A stretch of DNA of 41,862 nt, taken from positions 1 through 41,862 of the forward strand of contig PLMS01000103.1 of the NCBI GenBank assembly GCA_003142575.1. The letters run 5' to 3'. The notes under the pieces are model-generated. The model worked only from the letters and a program-made list of their open reading frames with translations, was not told where the DNA came from and did no database searches. The DNA comes from Ignavibacteriota bacterium (GTDB lineage Bacteria; Bacteroidota; Ignavibacteria; UBA10030). Position 1 is the stretch's first letter. Every line of letters starts with the position of its first letter. Position numbers and translations under genes: made by a program. Below, piece by piece: positions 8,501 to 19,203 of this stretch.

Positions 8501-10252
8501 ATGCTCAAATCTCTTTCTATCCGCAATTACGCTCTCATAGAATCCGTTGAAATCGAATTCGAGAGCGGTCTCAATATCCTCACCGGTGAGACTGGTGCAG
8601 GAAAGTCCATCATCATAGATGCGTTGAGTCTCATCCTCGGTGATCGAGCAAGCTCTGATGTCGTCCGTAAAGGAAACGACAAAGCTATTGTAGAAGGAAT
8701 TTTAGGAATAGCCGGAAATCAGAGAGTAAAAATATTGCTTGAGCAGAATGAGATCGAATTGCAAGATGACCTCATTCTCCGCAGAGAAGTTTCTGTGAAA
8801 GGTCAATCGCGATGTTTTGTGAATGACTCGCCAGTCCCACTGAATGTCTTAAAAGAAATTGGTGATCATCTTGTTGATCTTCATGGCCAGCATGAACATC
8901 AATCTTTGCTTCGATCGGAGACACATATTGGGCTCTTGGATGAATTCGGAAGTCTTCATGGTCTGGTAGATGAATATCGCATGTCATACGATCGTTTGAC
9001 GGTGCTCTTCTCAGAATTCCGAGCGCTTACTCGAAAAGAAAACGAACTCAAGGAAAAACGAGATTTGTACGAATTCCAGATAAAAGAAATTGATGCCGTT
9101 GATCCGCGGAGAGGTGAAGAGGGGGACTTGGAAAACGAACTGCGAATTTTAGAGAATGCGGAGAAACTTTATGAAGCAACATCGCAGCTCTATCAGTCTT
9201 TGTATGAAGGTGAGCCAAACCACCAAGGTGCAGAGAATATCGGTGGGCAGTCGGTGTACGATCTTCTCGTAAAAGCTCGAAACCAATTGGAAGATCTTGC
9301 CGGAATTGATAAGGCATTTGAGGGTTCGAAAAATGAATGTGCCTCTGCAGCAGCAATCATTGGAGAGTTGACCAAGTTTATTCAAAGCTATAATTCGAAA
9401 ATAGAATTCAATCCGGAACGGCTTGAGCAAATCCGGGAGCGGATAGGTCAGATCACACTTCTCAAAAAGAAATTTGGCGGTTCTTTGGATACGGTCATCG
9501 AGCAGCGTGAAAAGATTGGTAAAGAATTCTTGATGGCGGAAAATTTCGAAAATGAAATTCAGAAATTAAAGGTACAAATTGAATCTGAACGGAAAATATG
9601 TTCTGCTGCAGCACAACGTCTCTCGACAAAACGGCGGGAATTAGTGAGCAAGATCGGTGAGTCGGTATGTACGGAATTGGCGAAACTAGGTATTCCTCAT
9701 GCTCAATTCGATGTAAAAATTGAGAATCGTATGATGGGCAAATCGGATGGAGAAGTCACAAGTGCATATGTTAAGCTTGGACGCGATTATTACGAAGCGG
9801 CGCCAAATGGTATCGACTTCGTAGAATTCTATCTTTCAACAAATGCCGGCGAAGATGTAAAACCATTAGTGAAAGTCGCATCCGGCGGTGAAATTTCGCG
9901 CATCATGCTTGCATTGAAAACAATCCTTGCTAAAGCAGATCGACTGCCATTGCTTGTCTTTGATGAAATAGACGTCGGCATCAGTGGAAGGATTGCTCAA
10001 GCTGTTGGTAAGAGTCTCAAGAGTTTGTCGCAGTTTCATCAAGTCGTTTCTATTACACATTTGCCGCAGATCGCTGGTTTTGCTGATTGTCATTTTACAG
10101 TGGAGAAAAGAGAATCAAAGAATCGTACATCATCGTCCATCCGCAAGTTGGATGAAGAAGAACGGATTAAAGAGGTTGCACGACTCCTAAGCGGAGAAGA
10201 GGTAACAGAAGCCAGCCTGAACGGTGCAAAAGAATTGATCGGGATGAAATGA
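8501..10252 (+). CDS. recN: DNA repair protein RecN (ORF opens at 8345, but the MLKSLSIRNYALIE start is at 8501)
   Basis: 'MLKSLSIRNYALIESVEIEFESGLNILTGETGAGKSIIIDAL', 'VKVASGGEISRIMLALK', 'LLVFDEIDVGISGRIAQAVGK'; the upstream extension overlaps a terminator. Confidence 0.95.
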   Translation: MLKSLSIRNYALIESVEIEFESGLNILTGETGAGKSIIIDALSLILGDRASSDVVRKGNDKAIVEGILGIAGNQRVKILLEQNEIELQDDLILRREVSVKGQSRCFVNDSPVPLNVLKEIGDHLVDLHGQHEHQSLLRSETHIGLLDEFGSLHGLVDEYRMSYDRLTVLFSEFRALTRKENELKEKRDLYEFQIKEIDAVDPRRGEEGDLENELRILENAEKLYEATSQLYQSLYEGEPNHQGAENIGGQSVYDLLVKARNQLEDLAGIDKAFEGSKNECASAAAIIGELTKFIQSYNSKIEFNPERLEQIRERIGQITLLKKKFGGSLDTVIEQREKIGKEFLMAENFENEIQKLKVQIESERKICSAAAQRLSTKRRELVSKIGESVCTELAKLGIPHAQFDVKIENRMMGKSDGEVTSAYVKLGRDYYEAAPNGIDFVEFYLSTNAGEDVKPLVKVASGGEISRIMLALKTILAKADRLPLLVFDEIDVGISGRIAQAVGKSLKSLSQFHQVVSITHLPQIAGFADCHFTVEKRESKNRTSSSIRKLDEEERIKEVARLLSGEEVTEASLNGAKELIGMK

Positions 10253-10352
10253 AGAAAGAAGTGAAAAGTAAAATTACAAAAGTATAAATTGAAAAATGAT
10301 AAAATGAAAAACGCTTTGAACCTAAAACCTAACACCTGAAACCTGATCAGCT

Positions 10353-11804
10353 ATGGCCCTTTTTATCTACAATACCCTCACTCGACAAAAAGAAGAATTC
10401 AAACCGATTCATGAAGGACTCGTAGGAATGTATGTCTGCGGACCCACTGTGTACAGTGATTCGCATATTGGGCATGGAAAAAGCTATGTCTCTTTTGATG
10501 TGATTGTCAGATACCTGCGTTATCTTGGTAACAAAGTATTATATATTCAGAATATCACTGATGTAGGACATTTATTAGATGATGGCGAAGATCGGATGCT
10601 GAAGCAATCGAAAATTGAAAAAGTCCATCCTATGCAAATTGCCGAAAAAATTACACAAAGCTATTTCGAGGATATGGATAAGCTTGGAATTGTGCGTCCG
10701 GATATTTCCCCCCGTGCATCGGGGCATATCATTGAGCAAATCGAAATGGTGAAGCAGCTTCTTGCAAAAGGTTTCGCATATGAAGTGAATGGTTCTGTCT
10801 ATTTTGACGTGCAGAAATCTAAGAATTACGGTAAACTTTCCGGAAGAGTGCTTGATGAAGCAGTGGAAGGTACACGTGTGGAATCACGATCCGAGAAACG
10901 GAATCCGGTTGATTTTGCATTATGGAAAAAAGCTGAAAGCGGACATATAATGCATTGGCCAAGCCCTTGGGGTGAGGGTTTCCCCGGCTGGCACATCGAG
11001 TGTTCAGCAATGTCCATGAAGTATCTTGGCGCGACATTCGATATCCACGGCGGCGGAATGGATAATCAGTTTCCGCATCATGAATGCGAGATTGCTCAAA
11101 GCGAAGCTGCTACAGGGAAACCGTTTGTGAAATACTGGATACACAACAATCTTGTTACGGTGAACGGAAGAAAAATGTCGAAGTCACTCGGTAATTTTGT
11201 GACACTGAAAGATGCTTTCATAAAATACGATCCGCTTGTCGTTCGTTTTTTCATTCTGCAAAGTCATTATCGCAGTACTTTAGATTTCAGCGACGAAGCG
11301 TTGCAAGGTGCGAAGACCGGATATGAAAAACTATTGACCACTATTCGTAATCTTCGAGGGGAGTTGCAAAAAGCCGAGTCCGAGAAACGAACAGAAGGAA
11401 TAAGCTTTGATTTGTCATTGTACAAGAAACGCTTCATGGAAGCGATGGATGACGACTTCAATGCACCGCTGGCAATGGGGGTGATCTTTGAGTTGTCTCG
11501 CGAAACAAATCAAGCACTCAATTCTGGACAGAAACTCTCTCTCGATTTTCTCAGACAAATCGATATGTGCTTCAGCGAGCTTGGTGGCAGGATTCTTGGA
11601 ATTATTCCGGAACAAGTGTTGACAAAAAAGGACGGAGAAAATATTGAACCGCAATTGATTGATATTCATATTAAGGTCAGACAGCAGGCAAAACAAGAAA
11701 AAGCATGGTGGGCAGCGGATTTAATTCGTAAGGAGCTAGAAGCACTGGGAATCCGTCTGGAAGATAAAAAAGATGGAACGAGTTGGCATAGGACAAATCA
11801 GTAA
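10353..11804 (+). CDS. cysS: Cysteinyl-tRNA synthetase
   Basis: '[23 protein letters not shown]', '[15 protein letters not shown]...[23 protein letters not shown]', 'KMSKSLGN'. Confidence 0.97.
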   Translation: MALFIYNTLTRQKEEFKPIHEGLVGMYVCGPTVYSDSHIGHGKSYVSFDVIVRYLRYLGNKVLYIQNITDVGHLLDDGEDRMLKQSKIEKVHPMQIAEKITQSYFEDMDKLGIVRPDISPRASGHIIEQIEMVKQLLAKGFAYEVNGSVYFDVQKSKNYGKLSGRVLDEAVEGTRVESRSEKRNPVDFALWKKAESGHIMHWPSPWGEGFPGWHIECSAMSMKYLGATFDIHGGGMDNQFPHHECEIAQSEAATGKPFVKYWIHNNLVTVNGRKMSKSLGNFVTLKDAFIKYDPLVVRFFILQSHYRSTLDFSDEALQGAKTGYEKLLTTIRNLRGELQKAESEKRTEGISFDLSLYKKRFMEAMDDDFNAPLAMGVIFELSRETNQALNSGQKLSLDFLRQIDMCFSELGGRILGIIPEQVLTKKDGENIEPQLIDIHIKVRQQAKQEKAWWAADLIRKELEALGIRLEDKKDGTSWHRTNQ

Positions 11805-11806
11805 GG

Positions 11807-13333
11807 ATGAATGAATCGACGAAAATAATTGAAAACGGGTTCGTTTTCACCGGTGATAAACAACATCATGCGGGAAGATTGACTTTACTCATCCAGAAAG
11901 GACGTATCGTCGATATTGGAAAACCTGTGCAAGTCCTGAAAGCATTGCACCCGACTGCGGAAGTTATCAATGCGGCTGACAAAGTTCTTCTTCCGGGATT
12001 TGTAGATGCGCATCATGCCGGTGAGTCGTTCATTTTGCGATATGTTACATCCGGACAACCGATGTCGCGGTGGAATAAGAATTCGGCTGTCAGCCTTGCT
12101 ATCGATTATTTACGGAAGGAAGCCACGTACGAAGAATTTTTGAATCTCTATCGGTTGTCTTATTGTGCAGCGCTAAAATCTGGAATAACAACAGTGGCAG
12201 AGTATGGCTTTGATACTCCAGAACATTCTTTTTCAGCAGCACTTGAAGCGATGCGACAAGCGAACGTGAGAGGTGTCATTGGTTTGCACAACGGTGATCA
12301 GATTGAAGCTGCACGAATGCTGCATGGGACCTCATCTCGATTTGCATGTGCTATCTCCGACGAAGAAAATCTCACGACATACAATTTCCAATCCACGATC
12401 CGAACTGCCCATGAACTTCAATGGCCTGTGATGTTGCATTTGGGACAAACTCAGCATGGGTTTGATGTGGTGAAAAAGAACTTCAATAAATCTATAGCGC
12501 AACTATATGCCGATTATCATGTTTTTGACTTTCCCGTACATCTGACGCATCTTGCATGTTTTGATGATGGCGATGTAGAAATTATTGCGAAGTCAGGCAC
12601 ACCGTTAGTATTGTCTCCACTGTCGATTCTTCGGAAGGGGACAGATATACCTCCTTTTGAAGAATTATTCCGACACAATGTGACGTTGGCACTTGGCAGT
12701 GATTGGGGGACAGCACATCCTTTGGAAAATATTCAATCCTATACTTCTCTTCTCAAGATGCTCGGTTTGCCAGTGGATAAGGCATATGACTTGCTCGCGC
12801 TTCATACAAAAAATGGAGCACGTACGCTTGGGTTGGATACTGAAATTGGAACAATTGAGATAGGAAAGAAAGCTGATATTGTTTTTCTTGATCTATCGGA
12901 GTTCCGTATGAATACTGTCCTTGCCGATGAGAATAATGAAAGGATACTTGATGTCGTGTTGCAGGAAGCGACATCGCACCATGTGAGCGAAGTGATGATT
13001 AACGGTGAGTTCTATGTCCGCGAAGGACATCTTCTTACATATTCAGAAGATGATTTGACGCATGAGGGTCAGGCGGTTTTAAGAAAAATATTACAGGTGA
13101 TCGGACAAAAAAAAATATTCGTGCCGACATCAGCTCCTGTCCTCCAACTTTCAACACAACGCAAGGACGAAAACGAAATTTCGGCAAACGAATTGCCCCA
13201 CGAAGAAGGTTTTAAGGTTGTGCGAAAAGAGCCGGCTCCTACCGATTTTGAAAGAAAAGTTGATACATCGATGAATACAACGAGTAAGCTGCCGAACAAT
13301 GTTCAGAAAATATTTGGTGATGATGAAGTATGA
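11807..13333 (+). CDS. Amidohydrolase-superfamily protein (chlorohydrolase-like) with an atypical first metal motif
   Basis: 'VLLPGFVDAHHAGESF', 'VMLHLGQTQHG', 'HLTHLACFDDGD', 'ALGSDWGTAHPLENIQ', 'TLGLDTEIGTIEIGKKADIVFLDL'. Confidence 0.85.
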   Translation: MNESTKIIENGFVFTGDKQHHAGRLTLLIQKGRIVDIGKPVQVLKALHPTAEVINAADKVLLPGFVDAHHAGESFILRYVTSGQPMSRWNKNSAVSLAIDYLRKEATYEEFLNLYRLSYCAALKSGITTVAEYGFDTPEHSFSAALEAMRQANVRGVIGLHNGDQIEAARMLHGTSSRFACAISDEENLTTYNFQSTIRTAHELQWPVMLHLGQTQHGFDVVKKNFNKSIAQLYADYHVFDFPVHLTHLACFDDGDVEIIAKSGTPLVLSPLSILRKGTDIPPFEELFRHNVTLALGSDWGTAHPLENIQSYTSLLKMLGLPVDKAYDLLALHTKNGARTLGLDTEIGTIEIGKKADIVFLDLSEFRMNTVLADENNERILDVVLQEATSHHVSEVMINGEFYVREGHLLTYSEDDLTHEGQAVLRKILQVIGQKKIFVPTSAPVLQLSTQRKDENEISANELPHEEGFKVVRKEPAPTDFERKVDTSMNTTSKLPNNVQKIFGDDEV

Positions 13334-13357
13334 TGAACATTTGAAAAGGAGAATCAA

Positions 13358-14140
13358 GTGAAAATATTTAACAAGATACTGATACTCGGTTTATTCGTTG
13401 CAGTAAATTATAATTTTGTCAGCGCACAAAGTTATGCAGGCAGCGCAGCGACCATTGAACCGACAATGCTTGTCGATAAACCAACGGCTGGTTTGTTGAA
13501 GCGTGGGTCGTACTCGGTCTCATCGAATTTCTTTCAGAGAGGCGGTATGCTTATCGGTATCACGGTTGGTATTTTTGAACCATTCACATTTGGAATATCA
13601 TATGGCGGCACAGGTATTATTGGGAAAGACAGTATTAATATGAATCCGATGCCTGGAGTAAATGCTAAACTGCGTCTGGTGGGCGAAGGCATCATGATGC
13701 CTGCTTTGGCAATCGGATTCGATTCCCAGGGCAAAGAACCGTACCTTAGTGCCGACTCTTTGAAACGTTATACAATCAAGTCACCAGGTGTGTATGTCGT
13801 AGCAAGTAAGAATTATGCAATCCTTGGCAATCTTAGTATCCATGGCGGATTCAACAAGTCTTTAGAAACAGGAGACGGTGATGGAGATCTCAATATGTTC
13901 GTTGGTGTGGAAAAATCATTAAGCAGCGATATCTCGATCATGTTCGAATATGATTTTGGAATGAATGATAATCATGGGAATGCGATTGGCAAGGGAAATG
14001 GCTACCTCAACTTTGGCTTTCGTTGGTCGTGGGCGAAAGGACTTGTTGTCGGCTTTGATCTTAAAGATATTAGTAAGAACCAGAACAATGTAAATGTTGG
14101 AAACCGGACGATTCAGATTGATTATATTGGTGAATTATAA
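13358..14140 (+). CDS. Exported outer-membrane beta-barrel-like protein of unknown function (GTG start)
   Basis: SD 'aaaggagaatcaa' before GTG; signal peptide 'KIFNKILILGLFVAVNYNFVSAQ'; alternating Gly/aromatic strands. Confidence 0.6.
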   Translation: MKIFNKILILGLFVAVNYNFVSAQSYAGSAATIEPTMLVDKPTAGLLKRGSYSVSSNFFQRGGMLIGITVGIFEPFTFGISYGGTGIIGKDSINMNPMPGVNAKLRLVGEGIMMPALAIGFDSQGKEPYLSADSLKRYTIKSPGVYVVASKNYAILGNLSIHGGFNKSLETGDGDGDLNMFVGVEKSLSSDISIMFEYDFGMNDNHGNAIGKGNGYLNFGFRWSWAKGLVVGFDLKDISKNQNNVNVGNRTIQIDYIGEL

Positions 14141-14364
14141 TCCACTCTTATCTCTTTTCACAAAGGTTTTCGGTAGCTAAATCGGCTAAACATTGCAGTA
14201 TACACAAGTGTGCAAATTTGTGGACGGTGGCGATTAGTTCTGTAGACAAATATAGATTTAGATGATACTTGGAGACCTTGAAAGTGGCGAAAACAAGCAA
14301 ATATAACGACTCAGTTTTTTAAATTACTGGCAAGAAACTTGAGTCCTTTATAAGAGTCTAATAG

Positions 14365-15192
14365 ATGAGGTCATTTATGAAAACAATCAGATTATTACTC
14401 ACACTTCCGCTATTCTTAGGGTTGATGGCGGTTCTTTTTCAAGGTTGCTATACGCAATTTGCAACAGCGAAGGAAGATGAATCCTCCTACGAACAAGAAG
14501 GGCAAAACTCCGGTCAATCCGATAGCACTGCCTATGATAATGCGAATTATGACAATGATGATAATTGGCAGCCGCATAATTATCTAGGTTTCTCGTACTA
14601 TTATCCCGGTTGGAGTTCTTATTCGGCGTGGGATTATGGATGTGTCTATCCGACGTACTGGGATCCGCTGTGGTGGGGTCCTGCGTTCTATGCAGGTTAT
14701 GGATATTATCCGCATCATTGGGGTTATGGGGATTCTTATTCAAGATATGGCTATGGACATTCAAACTATTCTCGTTCGTTTGTGACACGTAACTCCGGTT
14801 ATCAAAGAGGTGGAAATAACCTGAGGAACTTTGGAGTTACAAGATCAACACAGTATGGAAATATTGGGACTGGAACGATATATAATGGCCGAGTTGGATC
14901 AACTAGTGGAAGCATCAATCTTCCTCGGGCATCAAGCACGAGAACACAACTTAGCGGTACTGGCACATTGAAGTCACATCGTGGAAACACTGTTTCTTCA
15001 AGCTCAAGAGGAAATGTTAGAAGTCGGGGTGCAACCTTACGTCGGAGTGGAAATTCTCAAGGTCGCAGTCAATCGAGAGTAAGACAATCGCGTTCGAGCG
15101 CACCAGCGGCAAGGAGCTCACAAAGCACACCTTCAAGAAATAGTGGTGGCGGCGGACAGCACAGCAGCGGTTCCGGCAGATCACAACGATAA
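14365..15192 (+). CDS. Predicted lipoprotein with Tyr/Trp/Gly-rich central region and Ser/Arg/Gly-rich C-terminal tail
   Basis: 'MKTIRLLLTLPLFLGLMAVLFQGC' (likely start ATG 14377), 'SYYYPGWSSYSAWDYG...WDPLWWGPAFYAGYGYYPHHWGYG', 'RSRGATLRRSGNSQGRSQSRVRQSRSS'. Confidence 0.7.
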   Translation: MRSFMKTIRLLLTLPLFLGLMAVLFQGCYTQFATAKEDESSYEQEGQNSGQSDSTAYDNANYDNDDNWQPHNYLGFSYYYPGWSSYSAWDYGCVYPTYWDPLWWGPAFYAGYGYYPHHWGYGDSYSRYGYGHSNYSRSFVTRNSGYQRGGNNLRNFGVTRSTQYGNIGTGTIYNGRVGSTSGSINLPRASSTRTQLSGTGTLKSHRGNTVSSSSRGNVRSRGATLRRSGNSQGRSQSRVRQSRSSAPAARSSQSTPSRNSGGGGQHSSGSGRSQR

Positions 15193-15223
15193 AATGACAC
15201 TGGAAAGAATGGAGTAAAGTAGT

Positions 15224-16687
15224 ATGATAAAAAGATCTCAAATATGTTGCTTAGCGATCCTCGTGACGATGGGACTTCAATTAGCACAAGCACAGTATGC
15301 GGAAGATGCACTTCGATATTCGCAACTTGGATTGGGAGTTGGTGCACGCGAGCTCGGGATGGGTAATGCAACCGTTGGCGGTGTGAATGACTATACAGCA
15401 CTTTTCTGGAATCCTGCGGGCTTAGCACTTGAACGTGATAATGAATTTTCTTTTGGGTTATCACACCTTGGATATTCAAATGATGTTTCATATCTCGGAA
15501 CAAAAACGACATCTGATAACAATGTTTTAAATCTCAATAATCTTGGTCTTGTTTATGCGATTCCGACTATACAAGGCAGCTTGACATTTGCATTTGGATT
15601 CAATAGAGCGGCAAATTACACAACCACGGCTTCGATGAATGCATTTAATCCTTCTAGTTCTTTTTCTCAATCAACAAATCTACTCAATCAACCTTTAGAC
15701 AACAATATTCCTTATCAATTGTATTTGGCGAATATCGATACTATGACTGGAAAGTTGGTCCCAATTGTGAATGGTAATGTGCAACAAACTATAAATATTT
15801 TGGAAGGAGGCGGATTGAACCATTGGACTTTTGGTGGCGCAATGGATATTGGTCCAAATCTGTCTGTTGGTGTATCGCTTAATTTTGCTTCTGGATCATA
15901 TTCGTATGATCAGACAGTGAATGAAAACGATATCAAGAATTTATATCCTGCTTCGATGCATCCAAATGATTTTAATCAATTTATTTATGAAAATACAATT
16001 GATGATGATATCAACGGATTCAATGCGCTCTTTGGATTGATGTACAGAAATCCTGGAAAATATTCGATCGGTGTTGCTATCCGAACAGCCACTGTCTATG
16101 ATATATCTGAAACGTATACAGAGTCTGCATCAAGTCAATTCAAAACACCGGATGCTATTACCGGTCAATATTCATATTCATATCCTTCAACATCCAATTC
16201 AATAAAATATAAAGTAACTACACCTTATGTCCTCAGTGGTGGGATAACAGTTCAGCCACTTGATTGGCTTTTGTTAGCAGGAGATGCAGAGTATACAGAT
16301 TGGACACAGATGGAATTTAATACGAACAATGCAGTTCTTATTGAAGAGAATTCTCGGATCAAAAATGAAATGCGAGCGACAACTAATCTTCGAGGAGGAA
16401 TTGAAGTCTCACTATTCAGCTTGGGTTTGAAGCTCCGTGGCGGAATCATTGACAATCCATCTCCCTGGAAAGGAGACCCAAGTAGTCGAGACCAGTTGTA
16501 CTATACCGCAGGAATCGGATTCACGCTTGATGAGCGAACTGTTCTCAATGCTGCATATGCTTACGGAACGTGGAAAACCCTCCGCACCAATTATTCATAT
16601 ACTGTATCTGGTATTACCTATGCTGTAGGAACGAATGAAACGGTTACCACGAGTAATCTAAATCTGACACTGACCTACCGCTTTTAG
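15224..16687 (+). CDS. OmpP1/FadL/PorV-like outer membrane protein
   Basis: Signal peptide; 'LGLGVGARELGMGNATVGGVNDYTALFWNPAGLAL' N-terminal motif; C-terminal 'NLNLTLTYRF' barrel end. Confidence 0.8.
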   Translation: MIKRSQICCLAILVTMGLQLAQAQYAEDALRYSQLGLGVGARELGMGNATVGGVNDYTALFWNPAGLALERDNEFSFGLSHLGYSNDVSYLGTKTTSDNNVLNLNNLGLVYAIPTIQGSLTFAFGFNRAANYTTTASMNAFNPSSSFSQSTNLLNQPLDNNIPYQLYLANIDTMTGKLVPIVNGNVQQTINILEGGGLNHWTFGGAMDIGPNLSVGVSLNFASGSYSYDQTVNENDIKNLYPASMHPNDFNQFIYENTIDDDINGFNALFGLMYRNPGKYSIGVAIRTATVYDISETYTESASSQFKTPDAITGQYSYSYPSTSNSIKYKVTTPYVLSGGITVQPLDWLLLAGDAEYTDWTQMEFNTNNAVLIEENSRIKNEMRATTNLRGGIEVSLFSLGLKLRGGIIDNPSPWKGDPSSRDQLYYTAGIGFTLDERTVLNAAYAYGTWKTLRTNYSYTVSGITYAVGTNETVTTSNLNLTLTYRF

Positions 16688-16723
16688 CTGAGTTGCACTG
16701 CTTTTCAAGTTTGCTTACATTGA

Positions 16724-16764
16724 TTCCGTCCCGATTGATATAATCAACCGGGACGGAATTTTTA
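16724..16764 (+). terminator. Intrinsic terminator after the FadL-like gene
   Basis: TTCCGTCCCGATTGAT-ATA-ATCAACCGGGACGGAA (16-bp stem, one A-C mismatch) then TTTTTATT. Confidence 0.85.
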
Positions 16765-16785
16765 TTGTACACGCAAGGATCATTC

Positions 16786-19203
16786 ATGCGAATCACACAA
16801 AAAGGAATTATCGGAACTGTTGCAACGATCATGATTGTTATGCTCGTCGGGGGAGTGATTGGCTACTATTTAGTAACACGATCATTTTCAAAGATTTCAG
16901 GTACCATACGTGTGCAAGGACTTACGCACGAGGTAAAAGTTTATCGCGATGAATATGGCGTTCCCCATATTAGTGCTCAATCCGAGTACGATGCTTTCTT
17001 TGCGGTCGGGTACACGCATGCACAAGATCGGTTATGGCAGATGGATTTGATGCGACGGGCTGGTTCCGGCCGTTTGTCTGAAGTGCTGGGTGAACCAGCG
17101 TTGAAAATAGATAAGATGTTTCGGACGCTTGGTCTTTGGAGGCACGCGCAGAAACTTTCTCAGTCCATTGATGAAGACACACGAAAAGCATTGCAGGCAT
17201 ATGCTGATGGTGTGAATCAATTTATATCCACACACTCCGGAAAATACCCGATTGAGTTCGATATGTTGAATATCGAACCGGAGCCATGGACGGTCGAACA
17301 TTCGCTTCTCGTCAGCCGGTTAATGGCATGGGAACTCAACTATTCGCGGTGGGTGGATTTACTCCTTGCTGAACTAGTACAACGATTTGGAGAAGAAAAG
17401 GCGAAAGAAATATTCCCTTACTGGCCGGAAGGCGCACCTTTTATTATCCCCAAAGAACTGAAAGGGAAATCTGTTGCCAATGATCTCCGTCCATTGTTTG
17501 ATGCAGAGGGGGAATATCGTTCACTTCTGGGTTTCCATGCCCTTGAGTCCGGCAGCAATGCGTGGGCAGTGTCCGGAAAAAAATCTGTGACTGGAAAACC
17601 AATTCTTGCAAATGATCCGCACCTCTTACTGATGTCGCCGGGACGATGGTATGAAATCCATATCGCAGCACCGACATTCGATGTTGCCGGAATGTCGATT
17701 CCCGGTGTTCCATTTGTTGTCGCAGGAAGGAATCAACGCATTGCGTGGGGTATCACGAACGCGATGATGGATGATAACGATTATTATTTCGAAGAGGTCG
17801 ATTCCCTCCAGCATCCCACGTGCTACAAATTTAATAATGAATGGCGGCCGATTGTGGAAGTTGTCGATACGATTATGGTGAAGGGATCGCTGCCGGTTGC
17901 GCTTTCCATCTATAGCACGCATCGCGGACCAATTGTGAATAAAATGGAACCAACAGCACAATCTCTTACATCGCTTATTTCGATGCATTGGGTGGGACAC
18001 GAAATCTCGAATGAAGCGGGTGCCTTCTATCGCATCAGCAAAGCATCCAACTGGCAGGAATTTCAGGAAGCATTGAAATTATTTGCCACACCTGCACAGA
18101 ATTTTGTTTATGCGGATGTCGATGGCAACATCGGATATCGCACAGGCGGCAGGCTGCCTATCAGAAAAACGAAAGGGCCGACACTGCCTTTCCCCGGATG
18201 GACTGATGAATACGACTGGAAAGGATTTGTTCCTTTCGATCAGATGCCGCATGTTTTCAATCCTCCTGAAGGATTCATTGCTACTGCAAACAATAAAATT
18301 ATTGACGATTCATATCCGTACGAAATTTCCAATCACTGGGAATCACCGTGGCGATCTATCCGTATCAATGAAGTACTGCATGAACAGGAAAAATTCACAA
18401 TGGAAGATATGCAGCGACTTCAATTTGACCTTCTGTCGACACAAGCACGTGAATTTGTGCCTTACATTCTCCATGCGTATGATAGTGTTGCAGTGACAGA
18501 TCCCAATGTAAAAACAATGTTGGAATATTTCCGTGCCTGGACTTTTGAAATGCAGAAGGAAGATGTGAGCACGACACTCTTCCAGGCTACTGTGACCAAA
18601 TTGGTTTATAATACTTTCCATAACAAAATGGGCGACCGACTTTACAGCTTGTATGATACACTTGCAAGCACACCGCTCTCAGCGCTATCGCATTTACTGA
18701 AGAATCCGGATTCGGAATGGTTTGACGATTGGAAAACGCCTGAGCGCGAAACGAGGGATGATTGTATTCGGAAAAGTGTCTCGGATGCATTGAGCGATCT
18801 GAAAACGCGTTTGGGTGGTGAACTCAAAGAATGGCAGTGGGGAAGACTGCACACGGTGACCTTTGGGCATGTGTTCGGCGTGAACAAATTACTTGCCGGT
18901 TTCTTTAATGTAGGCCCGTTTCCTATCGGGGGATCGCATGCAACAATCAATGTCGGGCAGTATTTTCTTGCCCATCCATATGAAAGTGCTGTGGGACCGT
19001 CGATGCGCCAAATATTCAATCTCGCCGATATCAATGATACACGCACAGTTCTTCCTCCAGGTCAATCCGGACAGGTGTTTTCGCAGCATTATAAGGATCA
19101 AATTACGCTCTGGCTGAATGATGGATACAAAATAAGACCGATGCAAATGTCTGTCGTAGAATCAACTTGCCGTGACGTATTGATATTGAACTCAAATCCA
19201 TGA
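16786..19203 (+). CDS. Penicillin acylase family (S45 Ntn-hydrolase), membrane-anchored/exported
   Basis: 'VYRDEYGVPHISAQSEYDAFFAVGYTHAQDRLWQMDLMRRAGSGRLSEVLG', processing site 'ESG/SNAWAVSG' (Ser codon 17554-17556), 'FATPAQNFVYADVDGNIGYRTGGRLPIR'. Confidence 0.95.
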   Translation: MRITQKGIIGTVATIMIVMLVGGVIGYYLVTRSFSKISGTIRVQGLTHEVKVYRDEYGVPHISAQSEYDAFFAVGYTHAQDRLWQMDLMRRAGSGRLSEVLGEPALKIDKMFRTLGLWRHAQKLSQSIDEDTRKALQAYADGVNQFISTHSGKYPIEFDMLNIEPEPWTVEHSLLVSRLMAWELNYSRWVDLLLAELVQRFGEEKAKEIFPYWPEGAPFIIPKELKGKSVANDLRPLFDAEGEYRSLLGFHALESGSNAWAVSGKKSVTGKPILANDPHLLLMSPGRWYEIHIAAPTFDVAGMSIPGVPFVVAGRNQRIAWGITNAMMDDNDYYFEEVDSLQHPTCYKFNNEWRPIVEVVDTIMVKGSLPVALSIYSTHRGPIVNKMEPTAQSLTSLISMHWVGHEISNEAGAFYRISKASNWQEFQEALKLFATPAQNFVYADVDGNIGYRTGGRLPIRKTKGPTLPFPGWTDEYDWKGFVPFDQMPHVFNPPEGFIATANNKIIDDSYPYEISNHWESPWRSIRINEVLHEQEKFTMEDMQRLQFDLLSTQAREFVPYILHAYDSVAVTDPNVKTMLEYFRAWTFEMQKEDVSTTLFQATVTKLVYNTFHNKMGDRLYSLYDTLASTPLSALSHLLKNPDSEWFDDWKTPERETRDDCIRKSVSDALSDLKTRLGGELKEWQWGRLHTVTFGHVFGVNKLLAGFFNVGPFPIGGSHATINVGQYFLAHPYESAVGPSMRQIFNLADINDTRTVLPPGQSGQVFSQHYKDQITLWLNDGYKIRPMQMSVVESTCRDVLILNSNP

